From positions 25,840,869 through 25,904,868 of the forward strand of contig NC_088779.1 of assembly GCF_954871325.1 (NCBI RefSeq): a stretch of 64,000 nt of DNA. The letters are read 5' to 3'. The position numbers were made by a program, and so were the translations under genes. This document shows positions 12,792 through 24,471 of the stretch, in pieces; position 1 is the first letter of the stretch, and every line of letters starts with the position of its first letter. The notes beneath the pieces are model-generated. The model was not told the DNA's origin. It did not search any database and was given only the letters and a program-made list of their open reading frames with translations. The stretch is from Gordionus sp. m RMFG-2023. Lineage: Eukaryota; Nematomorpha; Gordioida; Chordodea; Parachordodidae.

Positions 12792-14744
12792 ATGTTAAGT
12801 AAATTAATTTTCACTATTTTTATTCTAAGGATAATGGCAACTCAGTTCTCAATTTCTAACGATGTTGTAAGCTCGGCAGAACTAGATATATACGTTAATA
12901 ATTTACTAACTTCCTTGGACTTTCGAGCTGTAACCGGACATTTCACTAGAGAACGTCCAACGAGTCAAGTAGATTTAAGTAAGTATACAAAATGTACCAT
13001 TCCATCCAGAATTGCCATTTATTATGATGGATATTCAGTTGATCGTCCAAAAATTCGGCCTTTCCTACCATCCTTCACTAATTATCCTGATTCACAACTC
13101 ATGATATTAAAAGGATCATTTAATCTGACTCTTATAGATTCCGAAACTGCTCTATATTCAAATTTGAATACAATCATTATTGCGGAAGGTCATCCATCAT
13201 TATTGATTTATGTGGACAGATTTTTGGATGATAAACATTCTATTGTTTGGAAATACCCCAAACAGACATTTCTTAAAAATCTATGGCCTGTAATTGGTGT
13301 TGACTTGCTCAGTAAACCGACATATTTGTTGATTGGTAATATTACAGAAATCACAACTTTGGCTTACACGAAAAATGCACCCTGGCTATCAAAAGTTGTA
13401 TCCGTACTTTATCTATTGTTCCCATATGTAAGAAATGCGTTCGAGAACTTATTTGTGCTCATACCTATGAGAGACTTCCAAACAATTTTTGAGGTGGCGC
13501 CAGTAAACGCTAATGCTGCATTTCTAGCTAACATTGAAAAGAAAATTCAATTGATGATTGCGTTGAGTTTATTAACTTTTGCTTATAAACATGAAAATAA
13601 ACTCTCAAGCCAATTATTTCTTCTTATCAAAGCAGCTTTATCTGGAACGAATTACTCAAAACTCACCCAACAGGATATTGATGTAGCACTCAGAGAATTT
13701 GGATTTAAACCTGATTTGAATCTTAAAATAATTGATGTAGTAATAGGACATGTTATCGCAGTTGATAAGACGAGGAAATATAATCCATTAGTCAAATACG
13801 TTGACACATTAACTCCCTCCATGCTTTATGAAGATCCAAGTTTTAACGTTTGGACCATTAAGATATTTGAACAAGCAAAAATGATATATTTCAATCATCA
13901 TGGCCAAACTATCCGATTAGGGGTCAGTGTAGTAAATGCGTTAGATATAGATGAAAAAACATTGCCACTCGAATGGCAAATTGAAATAAAGTATCTTAAA
14001 TCAATAGAGCGGTCATTATCAGAATCACCTTATATTGGATTACAACATTATCTCCCTGAAAAATTTAGAGTTGCAAGAGCTCCAAGAATGTGCCTTTTTG
14101 GAGTCTTATTTCTTGAATCTTGTTTTGGATCAGAGGGAAAGTCTAAATTTCAACATTATAAAAAATCTCTCTATGATCACATCCCTTCAGGAGAAAAATC
14201 TCTTTTCCCTACATTATTGGATACTTTTCTTCCGATGCAAGATAATAACGTAATCGCCTGTATTATAAAAGCACTTGGTATAAGGAGAGCACAGCAATTA
14301 ATGGCCACACTATCTAAAGAAAAAACTGAAGCTATTTATTGCGCACTTCATCAAGAAGCTAAAGATAAAAACATTCCTGACCATGAAATGGGTCAATGGT
14401 ATATCCATACAAAATCTGCCACAAGATTGGATACAATGACAGGAACAGTTAAAGAACTAAACAAAAAAGTGGATGAATATTTAGAGGAAAAACTATTGCA
14501 TCATCGAATGAAACTAGAAAAAGAACCGAGTGCAGAAAAGCGGAGTATTATGATTAAACAATTATCGAAATGGGAGGAAGGTATAAGAGAGAATATCTCA
14601 CACATAGAAACGATAGATAAACAACAACTTTTTACCAAGTCATTGATTATTCCTTCGCCAAATTTGTTACCGCCAACCTTGGAAACCCCACAGATTGTAC
14701 GAGGAAACCAAGCAGACTTATTAACTATTCCCCCTAGTGGATAA
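12792..14744 (+). CDS. Orphan single-exon gene, 650-residue protein
   Basis: An uninterrupted frame of 650 codons is by far the longest in the window and ends in TAA. I do not recognise the family. The first 20 residues (MLSKLIFTIFILRIMATQFS) are hydrophobic and could be a signal peptide or anchor. Met-15 is an alternative start that would remove it, and nothing upstream decides between them. Residues about 20-540 look globular, with regular alternation of helix-like and strand-like segments. Residues about 555-620 are charged and likely coiled coil (VDEYLEEKLL, KQLSKWEEGI). The tail is proline-rich (IPSPNLLPPTLETP). An AATAAA signal lies about 210 bases past the stop. Lack of introns contrasts with IFT52 and SLC45, so a retrocopy, an acquired gene or a lineage-specific gene are all possible. 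The gene itself is certain; its function is unknown. Confidence 0.85.
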   Translation: MLSKLIFTIFILRIMATQFSISNDVVSSAELDIYVNNLLTSLDFRAVTGHFTRERPTSQVDLSKYTKCTIPSRIAIYYDGYSVDRPKIRPFLPSFTNYPDSQLMILKGSFNLTLIDSETALYSNLNTIIIAEGHPSLLIYVDRFLDDKHSIVWKYPKQTFLKNLWPVIGVDLLSKPTYLLIGNITEITTLAYTKNAPWLSKVVSVLYLLFPYVRNAFENLFVLIPMRDFQTIFEVAPVNANAAFLANIEKKIQLMIALSLLTFAYKHENKLSSQLFLLIKAALSGTNYSKLTQQDIDVALREFGFKPDLNLKIIDVVIGHVIAVDKTRKYNPLVKYVDTLTPSMLYEDPSFNVWTIKIFEQAKMIYFNHHGQTIRLGVSVVNALDIDEKTLPLEWQIEIKYLKSIERSLSESPYIGLQHYLPEKFRVARAPRMCLFGVLFLESCFGSEGKSKFQHYKKSLYDHIPSGEKSLFPTLLDTFLPMQDNNVIACIIKALGIRRAQQLMATLSKEKTEAIYCALHQEAKDKNIPDHEMGQWYIHTKSATRLDTMTGTVKELNKKVDEYLEEKLLHHRMKLEKEPSAEKRSIMIKQLSKWEEGIRENISHIETIDKQQLFTKSLIIPSPNLLPPTLETPQIVRGNQADLLTIPPSG

Positions 14745-14952
14745 ACATTATTCTATTTTATAAGTCATTTAAAATGATGGTGATTAATAATTTATATTAT
14801 ATAGCATTATTTTGTTTATATATTAGAATTTTTACCGATATCAATATTGCACTTTTATTTTAAGTACGATACCAATAGCTTAGATTACTTTTTTTATAAT
14901 ATTTCTATTTTTGATACTTTTATCTCTTATTTGTTAATCATTTTTACAATTA

Positions 14953-14958
14953 AATAAA
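14953..14958 (+). promoter_or_regulatory. Poly(A) signal AATAAA of the 650-residue gene
   Basis: AATAAA within CAATTAAATAAAGATGG, about 210 bases after the stop codon. This is the first good match downstream. Confidence 0.5.
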
Positions 14959-17219
14959 GATGGTCTATTTTTTATTCCCTTTTTATAAGTTTCCTAAGTA
15001 TTTTATACTATAACCAAAAAAGGCTTTCTCTCTTTACAAAAAATGACTGAATTCAAATATTAATAAGAAATATTTTAATGAAATCTATTTTCTTTTTAAA
15101 TTTCTTTTAAATAATGCACAAATTATTATGAGATTTCATAATATCTTCAAGAAAATTGTCTTTATATCGCGAAATTGGCAGCGGCTCTGATCGAGCCGGT
15201 TAAGAAAACTTACTGCCTAAGCCGAGTTAAAGCTCCTTATATACGAGTGTGGCAATATATTCTATAATTTTGTCTAAAATTGTCTACTAAATTTGGCACT
15301 GTCGCCTCTCAACTATCGTTTGCTGCTGATTTTGGATAATCAAATAGTTGCTATAAAACAAGGTAATCATATTCATAATGTTTTACGATAATTCGCCATT
15401 TTCCACAGTCATACATTGGGTAGGAGTTGATATCATCTTTTATATAAAATTGATAAATCGAGATTTTAGCCAAAAAATATTACCTAAGCTTTGGGATATC
15501 GTTAAAAGTGGGGTCAAATTGTACCACCTACAGGCAAAATTTCAATTAAATTATTTAAAAAATAGATTAATTAGGCTAAACTTATAGGAAATTTAATTTT
15601 TTGCCGCGATTCAGATATTCAAAAGATAAATTGATGTAAGAATTTGACCACAAATCTTTTTAAATTTGGAAATAGGATTTTGTCTCTTTTATTTTTCATA
15701 ATTATTTTAATGTTTATACTATACAATGACAATGGTGGCTAAATAATAAATTATTAAAAATAATTAACGAAACACAAAATATAAGGATCAAATATTTTTG
15801 AACTGCGTTCTCAGATCCTATAGCCTTGTTTGAGATTCTAATCGAGTGTATTACTTAAAAAGTTGGTTTGCGAAAAACAATCTATTTTGCTTAACGAAAG
15901 TTTATATTACTAATATTTTAGGGAGAGTAAGGCGGGGAAGGGTTGGGGGAGGGGGAGTGCGAAATTTTTTTTATTAGGAATATGAATAAATTCTTTATAT
16001 TATATTTTAAAAATAATATATAAATTTCCATCAATCTTTCATTACTTCGTTTTCTTTGCGCTCTATTTTTTGAAAAGATTTCATTCGCCTATCGATGATT
16101 CCTTTTCTATATTTTGGTATATAGTCTCTGAATCCAATCTGATATCGAAGATTCATTAATATATATGAACATTAAATTTGGAGCCTGATCGATCCACCTA
16201 TTTTCACCGATACAATCCTATTATTAGCTCAAAAACCTATCCCGATATTTTTTATTCTAATCCACCTTTGAACCAAGAAATAAAATCCATATTTTTTATG
16301 CAGAAAATATAAAGCATTTAATTTTAATATTTTTTATTTCTGTAACTGTTGGAACATGATTTATATTCAATTTTATAAGCTTATATTTTTATTACCATTA
16401 ATGCATAGTGTGCTTTATAAGGAACGTTTAAAATATATTAAAATAATAGTGATTTTAATTTACCTATTTTTAAAAAATTGAAATTCCCTGTGTGATAACT
16501 TTTATTTTACAAAATTTTAAATGTTGAAACTAATGCTGTAAGGAAACGTAGTTACCAACAGCGTTACTTTTTTGAGGAAAAAGAACGCCATTCGTTTCTT
16601 GTATGGTAACAAGTAACTCATTTCCTTTTTTGTTTGATTACCGGTAAGAAAAACGTTCGTTACTTTAAATTTTTTCTTTGATTACCGGTAAGAAAAACAT
16701 TCGTTACTTTAAATTTTTTTCTTAAAAAAATATTTTATGATATATATTTTTTTAATTTTATAAATAATTTAAGCCGAGTTTTTAATTTTTAGATTATTCA
16801 CCAAAGTTCTTCATTTATTTCATTTTTGTTGTTGAATTTTATAGACAAGATTGTTAATCTAAATGATTCAAAATCAATCAGGTATATTAATTTATATTAC
16901 TCAAATTTTTATTTTAATAGTTGTTTTCTTATGCGGAACTTAATTTTCCTACCTTTATTTTTAACATTTGGATACTCCTTTAGTAACTTAAAATCCGTAA
17001 ATGGTGGAAGAATTAATATATTTAATTTTATTAATGTTTTTTCTTCCCCCTGAAAGATATTTATATTGCTTTGTCTAACCATATTGTTCTTTTGGCTCCA
17101 TTGATTTTAGGATCAGTATTTGTCCTGAATTCCCTTCCCAACCTCATTGAATTTTTCACCGATTCTTTTCGGAGAGTCATTACACTTAGAGAAAGTTCGC
17201 TTAGATCGCTTTAAGGAAA
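14959..17219. other. AT-rich intergenic stretch
   Basis: A G-rich tract lies at 15,922-15,960 (GGGGAAGGGTTGGGGGAGGG). Near 15,175-15,235 there is a GC-richer patch (GGCAGCGGCTCTGATCGAGC) that does not fold as a tRNA. Positions 16,636-16,720 hold a tandem pair of about 45 bases (GATTACCGGTAAGAAAAACR). No gene was recognised. Confidence 0.5.
16636..16720. repeat. Tandem duplication, two copies of about 45 bp
   Basis: Two adjacent copies beginning GATTACCGGTAAGAAAAAC and running through TTCGTTACTTTAAATTTTTT. The wider context (16,540-16,640) has GTAAC-rich sequence typical of small hAT-like elements. Confidence 0.8.
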
Positions 17220-18800
17220 ACGGCTTTCAGAATTTCAATGACTCAACGAAAAAGCTTGCTTAGGAATCGGAAATGAGTTTAGTAGAGCAGTGCTTTCCCC
17301 TCAATAACATTAATTCGTAGACGGAAATTCCAAAAATAATTTACTTACGAAGAAGATGAAACGCATATACATGATCCTCAAACAGAATATGAGATATAGT
17401 TTTTCAATGCTAAACTAGATCGAGCGAGAAATTCGTTGGAAGAACCTTTCCAGCAATTAATGCTTTTTAAAATCATTTTAGATTATTGTTGTATATGCCA
17501 GAATTGATAAATGCGCCTGAAAGAGAGCTAAAGGAAAAATGTCGTCAATTAAATAGATTAGGATAGTGTTTGCAACGGTCCATTCTCGTCCGGTCTGGTC
17601 CCTTTTTTCTAAAATAAGACCGGACCGATGGATCGTTAAGTCAAATGAGACGGGACCGTGGGACTATCGGTCGGTTCGATCCCATCTAATTTTTTTTATT
17701 AAGATACAAAAGTTTATTTAGCATTAAATTTATTTCAATATTTTTAATTATATCAAAATCATCTTTATTATATTATACAATACATGCCTAATATTACAAA
17801 AGAATATTAAAATACAAATTTATTGAATACAATTTAAATCAATTTGATTTACATAAATAATTAGTTATATATATATTTCGATAGATTTGATTATAAATTA
17901 TATATAAATAAATATTTTAATTATCTTCTAAAAAATCAAAAATTATTCCATTTTTAATCCAAGATTCAAGTGTCATCATAGATTGAACCATCTTCGGATT
18001 CATTCTATTTCGTTTTTTTTGTTATTTTATCACTAGCTTTGGAAAATATCCGTTCACATGCTGTGGGAGATAGTCCATAGCTATTTTGGCTAGAATTGGA
18101 AATTGATATTGATTCCCTTCCCACCATCTAGTATGATAGAATTTATCGGATATAAAATATCAGATAAATAGCTTCCAATTTCATTATCATCTTTCTCTGC
18201 TGATGTCCCAGTTCCCATGAGCCTATCCCTGGCTATTCTCTCCCTCAAGGATATTTCCATAAATAATAATGATCAATAAAATTAATAAATATTTTTATAT
18301 ACTTTGTTTGACTTTATGACACTTGATAAAGTGCTTTATAGTAAACTTCTATCTTCTTTAATCGGTCTTTGGTTGGACCGGACCATAGGACCGTGTTGTG
18401 GGACCGGACCATCCCATGGGACCCAAAAGCATAATGGGACAGACTTGGACCGAACCGGACCGTCGGTCCGATCGGACCATTGCAAACACTAGATTAGGAC
18501 ACGTTAGAAAGCAATATTAATCCGCAAGATATACTAATTGAAATTAAAATTTTTAGTGAATATATTAAACAGTCATTCCATAAAAACTTCATTGGAATTT
18601 TACGCTATATGAAAATTAATAGGCTAAATGAATCCTTCAAACATTTCCATTGTATTAAGGATTATCTTAACCATTCCAACTACTGTGATCCGTAGAACGC
18701 GCACAGGACCGACTTGTTAATATCTCTTTAATTTAAATGGAAAATGATATCCACTCATCATTAGATTATACGAGATAATATCCATTTTTATATATAAAAA
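17220..18800 (+). mobile_element. hAT-like (ZMYM type) transposase relic, split by an insertion
   Basis: The plus strand, read across several stops and frame changes, retains pieces of the ZMYM/DUF4371-like hAT branch. Before the insertion there is a block with FFNAKLDRARNSLEEPFQQL (17,400-17,465) and PERELKEKCRQL (17,515-17,553). After it come diverged helical sequence and a C-terminal DRLVNISLI (about 18,707-18,733), which matches the usual ERLVNLALISIE end. The stretch is interrupted at 17,564-18,491 by a separate hAT. It is an old, dead copy. Confidence 0.6.
17564..18491 (-). mobile_element. Non-autonomous hAT with 8-bp duplication, holding a transposase tail
   Basis: The 928-bp element begins TAGTGTTTGCAACGGTCC and ends in its complement, GGACCATTGCAAACACTA. 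It is flanked by GATTAGGA on both sides (17,556-17,563 and 18,492-18,499), a perfect 8-bp duplication as expected for hAT. Sub-terminal regions are rich in GGACCGGACC repeats on both arms. Inside on the minus strand (18,110-17,920) a C-terminal transposase segment survives (ACERIFSKASDKITKK, then NRMNPKMVQSMMTLESWI), the hAT dimerisation block. The rest of the transposase is missing, so the copy depends on a full-length relative. It landed inside an older hAT-like relic. Confidence 0.9.
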
Positions 18801-19625
18801 GGCTAGGAGGATAAATAAATTTGCGATATTATATTTAAATATTATATTCATTTTTATAATGTGCGATACTCATTTATGATTATAATTTAATATAAGATAA
18901 AAAAATTGTGTTTTTTTTATCGAAATTAACTATTATGTTTTGATAAATTAGGAAACTGTCTAAGTTAGGCAATAATTTTAACCCCAATAGTGTCCGATTT
19001 AAACTTACAAGTACTGGGCCGTGCTAAGATATTTTTGGCGCTCCGGATCTAATAAAAATTTGGCGACTCTAGAAAGTCTAATTTATCGAAGGGCCTAGCA
19101 AAAAATTTTCCAAGTCAAGATTAGCAACGAAAAGGAAATTCAAGTTAGCAAAAAAAATCTAACTCCTAGTTTTTTTCTTTTAAAAATTATAATAAGCTGT
19201 AATCTATGTTTTCCTCCATCGTTTTGGACATAATAAAAATCTTGCAATAATAATAAGCGCTTAAAGAGAACCCAGCCGACAGCCGGATAAGAGCAGGATC
19301 ACGGCAAACCAGTGAAACATCGGGAGTCGGCCCTTATTCAATGAAAAATTTCCTATTATCCTCTAGAACATTTTTTTAAATGATTTTTATTTTATTATAA
19401 AAATCGTGATTAAAAAATCCAGCAATTTAATTTAAAAAAATATATTTATTATACATTAATGTATTTTTTAAAAAAATGCTGATTTTTGCTAACCCAAGTT
19501 TATATATAGTATAAATTTATATATCCAGAAATTTTTTTTAATTATATATAATTATAATGTAGTGTAGGATAAAATTGCTACATAAAATTTTATTAATGTA
19601 AATATAAATTATAGAATCATGTTTT
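18801..19625. other. Intergenic, with one unexplained GC-rich island
   Basis: Mostly AT-rich. Positions 19,255-19,335 form an island much richer in G and C than its surroundings, starting GAGAACCCAGCCGACAGCCG. GCCGAC near its start can pair with GTCGGC near its end, giving a stem around about 45 bases. It does not match tRNA, 5S, U-snRNA or SRP sequence that I can recall, so it is left unassigned. Confidence 0.4.
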
Positions 19626-20276
19626 TTAGCCTCGCCAACCACGTCTTCTGTAATGCGATCTACGGTAACCTCCATATCCTCCTCGTCTTTAATTTTCAAA
19701 ATAAATTTTATTTAATAATTACAAAAGTGTAGGATAAACTAATATTATTGTTATTTAGAATTAATAAAAAATAAAATTTTTCAATTAAATTATTTTAAAC
19801 TCTCTTTCATAGCCATAATATATAAATAATTCATTTTTGTTGATTTTATTCAAGATTTTTAATTATAAATCTTGATATTTTGAGAAAAATTATTAATAAC
19901 TTATAAGCTAAAGTCAAATCGATTCTAATATTATTTTAAAAAATTAAGATATTATACTTCTTAATTTTAAATTAATTAAATTTTTATCAGTGTTTTAAGA
20001 AAATACTATTCATACTTGAATTTATAAAATAATATATAATGACCTATATCCATAACCCCCGCCGTATCTTCTACCATGTGGCCAGGATAGAGCAGCTGGA
20101 AAAAACTCGCCAATGTTCGATAAACTATTAGGTCTTAATAATATAAGGTTGAATGTCCATGTTGCATCTTTATAACCCAAAAGAATAATCTATAAGAAGA
20201 AAAAAAATCTAAAGATTAAAAGAATAAAGATTTGATATTAAACTTGCAAGGCTATAATCCAATTAAGCAGTTTCAT
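19626..20276 (-). CDS. Small secreted Gly/Arg/Tyr-rich peptide, three exons
   Basis: This gene was found by reading the minus strand for splice sites. Exon 1 (20,276-20,244) encodes MKLLNWIIALQ and ends at a GTTTAA donor. Exon 2 (20,189-20,044) follows a pyrimidine-rich TTCTTCTTATAG acceptor and ends at GTCATT. Exon 3 (19,686-19,626) follows AAAG and ends in TAA. Phases agree (0, then 2), giving about 79 residues. Residues 1 to about 20 form a signal peptide (MKLLNWIIALQIILLGY). The mature part ends in GRRYGGGYGY, RRGGYGGY, RRSHYRRRGWRG. Such GYR-rich tails occur in antimicrobial, cuticle or glue peptides of invertebrates, but no family can be named. Low complexity weakens the call; the consistent splice structure supports it. 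Confidence 0.6.
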
Positions 20277-22654
20277 GGTTTAAAAAGATTTATATAAAAA
20301 ACGAGAATGACCCAAGTGTTGTTTCAAAGGTTATTTTATACGTATTGTATTTGTTTACAAAAACTAGTTGAAACTTGTACTTTTATAAAGATACAATAAA
20401 CATTGCTATTACACTTTATTTTATTTTTTAAATATTTATCCACTTCAAACTTTAGTTTAAAATATGGTATGGCAAATATTAATAATAATTTTATTTATGT
20501 CGTCATTCGTGTAATTTTTTTTAATGGTCCGAATTTTTTTATTAATTCTTATTTTACAACATAGTATAATCCATTATAAAATAGTTGTTGGTCTCTCAGT
20601 CCAAAATAAAGATTTTATCTTTTATAATATTATTCATCGCTGAATATAACATGGATCATTCTAATAGGTTCCAGCTTTTGTTCCTTTATCCATATTTTTT
20701 CTTTTGGGCCTCTGGAACTAAAAATACACAAATTTTTTAATAACAATATGTCATTTGAAAGAATATTAATACCAATTTTAGAATATCATTTAAACGTTAT
20801 TTTCTAATTATATCTCATCTCAAATATTTAATTTTATCCACTATGCCTCTCGCTCGACTCGAATAGCATTTTTTTAAGTATAAATGTTTGCTTTCGTTTT
20901 AAATGTTTTTTAACCCTCAGGTCAGGGTTGCCAGGTTTACCACATTAACTAGTTGGCACAATCAGAAAAATTTCAAGGGCTCCCCATAAAAAAAATAATG
21001 TTTTAAATTTTTTTATAATATCTTATAATGCCCAAAAAAGAAATTTAAAAATCATTCCCTCTTTCTATTTTATACCCTGTATCTAAAAACAATTATAAAT
21101 AAACCACCACTCCCCCTCCCTATAAATCCTTAGTATCATTTTTTGATCCTAAGTAATGCCGGCAAAAAAATGTTTGTTTTGGAGTCAAACATAAAAAAAT
21201 TTTACGAAAGTCACTACGATCGAATAATTTTTGCCTGCCAACTACACTCATGAACCTGTTTTCTACTAATTAATTTGAGTAAATTTTCCAAGCGGAACTT
21301 TATCCTGCTCTTTCAAAATTAGCCTTTTTTTAAAAAAAATAGTATTAAAATTATAGCAGATGAATAATTGTTGCTAATTTAGACTATTAATAAAGACTAT
21401 TTTAAAATGGATTAAGTTAGATCATAGGCAATTGTCTTTTTATTGGACTGATCATCAATTGTTTCCGCAAATGAATAAGATCAAAATTTGGTTACTCGCG
21501 AATATTAGAGCATCGGTTTGTAATATCAGTTAGACTTCTAAGGGAATTTGATGGGATAGGTAAATAACTTTGGTATCTATTTGTTATGATAACCCTCAGA
21601 GAAAATATGAAGTGTCATTAGGTGTATCAAAAATATGAAGTGTCATTAGGTGTATTTAAAATTATGTATATAAAGTTAGTAAATAATCGATATATACACA
21701 AACCTGAAACTGGAGATAGATTTAAAATACTGGCGCTAGTTTGACATTTAAAAAAATATTGAAAAAAAATTATTAGAAGTTCTAAAATTAAAATTGGCGC
21801 AAATTTAAAAAAGAATTATAAATAAGTTTTTCTCAAAATATTCTTTCAAGTTAAAGATTTGTTTTATTCATGTTTTTACAATTACTGAAACTAAAATAAT
21901 GATATTGAAATGTTTTTTAACATATATGGAATTGTTTTTTTTATCGTATATGGAAATGTTTTACAACAAATCATATTATTATTGCAAGTTAAGATGAAAT
22001 AATTTTAATTTGTTAACATTCAACATAATTTAATAAAAGGGTTTTTTTAATTGTTGTGTCTGAGCAAAGAGTTAAATAAAAAAGGCATTGGAAGGGTAAA
22101 TTTGATGAAACTAGTCTTAATTTTTGAGAAATTCTAAGTTTCTTTGCCAAATAAAAATTTTTTTTATATAAATATTTTTTGTTCAGCTCATATTCTGGAC
22201 ATAATTCTAAATAATATATTTCAACTAAATTTTATTTTGGAAAATAATTCTGAGATATGAATTATTTTCCCAACTGCAAAATTGTTGACAACATATATAT
22301 AAAAAAGTGGGAATTAGAAACATAAGTAAGACCTTTAACAAAATACTTATATAAGATGGAATACAGCGAACAAAGTGTTCGAAATCATTTATATAATGTG
22401 GTCATAGTTAAAAATTGGCAATAGAAAAAGCAGTTGCGAAAATTATCCATAAACTAATGAAGACCCGGAAATTCTCCAAGAACCGAAGATCAAGAAAGTA
22501 TTGAAAAAATAGTTGTGTAGTATGCGGTCTGAAAGCCCTAGTATCGATCAAGAGCATAATTTATAAGCAAATAATTTAGCAGAGAAATTTGCCTTTAATC
22601 GATTAATAGTGCCGGCCATTATGCAAGATGATGCGAACACCGATATATGTGAAA
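20277..22654. other. Intergenic stretch with minor repeats
   Basis: A 27-base unit (AAAATATGAAGTGTCATTAG, then GTGTAT) is duplicated in tandem at 21,604-21,658. Positions 22,320-22,640 look like degraded coding sequence of a transposase (plus strand) but no family motif is firm. Nothing else was recognised. Confidence 0.4.
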
Positions 22655-23080
22655 AGCGTCTACATGACAGGATTTTCATAGGATGCAAACCCCGTTCAAA
22701 AACCTTTGCCTACCCCCCTAAAAAATTATCATCACCTTCGGCTCCGGTGTCTCTTTATTATTATTTTCACCTATTTAATTTATTGATACTCTTTTCAAAG
22801 AATTTATAAAGGATAACTTAAATTAATCTATCTCTACTACCAACCATCGATATTTTGTGAATATAAAGAATATATTATTTGATAATTTAATATAAGCCTC
22901 CATTTTTTACAATAAATTAATTATTTTGGTATTATGCTAAACCTTTTAAATTACATTTAAAAGGATAGTTTATTTGGAAAACAATGTGTATGATTGTTTG
23001 CAATATATAGATTTGGTCGATGAATTGTATTATAATAATTCTATAATAAAAGTATTAATTTTTACAGCAATAAATTTTAC
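22655..23080. mobile_element. MITE copy with AGCGTCTACAT end, right end degraded
   Basis: Starts AGCGTCTACATGACAGGATT and follows the same order of sequence as the intact copy at 23,987-24,408 (shared GGATGCAAAC, then GGAAAACAATGTGTATGA, then ATTGTATYATAATAATTCTA). The match fades near the retroelement junction at 23,080-23,100, and the right inverted end is not clear. Confidence 0.7.
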
Positions 23081-23986
23081 GTTTGAAAACACAACACTCC
23101 TCCCCGCTTATAACCTCTACTACCGCCGCACCTTCCGGATCAGGGCAGATGGCAGGCCTAATTAAAAATTTATTTTACAACTCAAAAAATAAATAAAACG
23201 GCATACGCCGTACCGCTGGATTAAAGCGGGGTTCAGTCCTAAGTTCATTACCTTAGGCACATAAAAACATCTAACAAAATAAACTGCATTGCCGCACCGC
23301 GTTGTCAGGGCGGATTTTAATACTACAAAAAAAAACTCTGGGGGGGGGAGGTAGGTATAAAAAGGTAATGTATTTATATATATATATAAAAGGTTTAGTG
23401 TGCGATAAAAAAAACGGTGTTTCGTGAGATTTCTATGCTCCTCCCCGCTTAAAATCTGCTACCCCGGGGAGGGGTTTCTAACGGGTTTGGGGATTCCCCC
23501 TCGTAAATTGTTGAGCCTTCTTGTTTGGAGTCGCTACGGTTTGCCCTCTGGGTCTGGGGATTTGAGAATTCTATCCTTACTCAGTGATAGATTCGCGGAA
23601 TCTTATTGCATGGGAAAGTGGTGTTCGGGTGGTTAATAATTTTGACAGGGTCATTGACGGCTCGGGGATGGTTTGTGATAGTTGTCATGATTCGGTGTTG
23701 CAGTTGGTAGGACGATGTTTTGGACACTATCGCGTATGAATCTTTGATGGATATGGAGACGGAATCTTGTCGGGTTGCATCTGTTTCAGGGCTTTTGTGA
23801 TCCCGTTGGGGTCTATTTCTCGACCTAGAATAACCTTGATATCTTGCATTGATAGCTCCGTCATGGATTTTTGAGCATGGGCCAATTTTATTTTTGTATA
23901 CAAACAGCGACCACAAGAAGATAGGAATAATGCTAAACGATTTTCATCCGTTTAGTTACGGTTGATGAGTATAAATCGTTCGAGAT

Positions 23987-24408
23987 CAGCGTCTACATAG
24001 GATTTTCACTGGATGCAAACTCCCTTCAAAAACTTTTACCTATCCCCCCCCCCCAGAAAACCCGCCATTTTTGGCGGCGATATTTACTTATTATTATTTT
24101 CACCTTTTTAATTATATTGATACTCTTTGAATTTATAAAGGATAACTTAAATTAATCTATCTCTACTACCAACTATCGATATTTTGTGAATAGCAGAAAG
24201 TTTTATTTGGAAAACAATGTGTATGAAGTTTGCAATAATTTGGTCGATAAATTGTATCATAATAATTCTATAATAAAATTATTAATTTTTACGGCAATAA
24301 ATTTTGTCCTATTTCATCTCAAAATTCAATAGATAACACCCCAAAAAATTTATCCTACCCCCATTAAAACCGCCTACCCTCTTACCCCCCTCGCTTATGT
24401 AGACGCTG
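23987..24408. mobile_element. MITE with 8-bp duplication, inside the LTR fossil
   Basis: 422 bp with inverted ends CAGCGTCTACATAGG and CAGCGTCTACATAAGCG (minus-strand reading of the right end). It is flanked by TTCGAGAT (23,979-23,986) and TTTGAGAT (24,409-24,416), an 8-bp duplication with one mismatch. This is consistent with a hAT-type MITE, though the ends alone do not prove the superfamily. It has no coding capacity. It must have arrived after the LTR element it sits in. Confidence 0.8.
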
Positions 24409-24471
24409 TTTGAGATATTGATCAGTGGCTTCCTCTTGATCGTAGGGTATCGAATGTACGTTGGGCGCCAG

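Noticed and set aside
14035-14253. 72-residue frame overlapping the 650-residue gene
   Set aside because: It lies in another frame of a long intact gene and has no features of its own.
15175-15235. GC-rich patch considered as a tRNA
   Set aside because: No T-loop GTTCRA, no matching acceptor stem and no anticodon arm of the right size.
20668-20718. Minus-strand candidate exon FQRPKRKNMDKGTKAGTY after a good TTTTTAG acceptor
   Set aside because: Too short, and no partner exon or similarity was found.
22320-22640. Possible mariner-like N-terminal sequence
   Set aside because: Many stops and no firm helix-turn-helix or catalytic motif.
23424-23636. Plus-strand frame of 70 residues in a GC-rich patch
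   Set aside because: The patch belongs to the minus-strand retroelement fossil; the plus frame has no motif.
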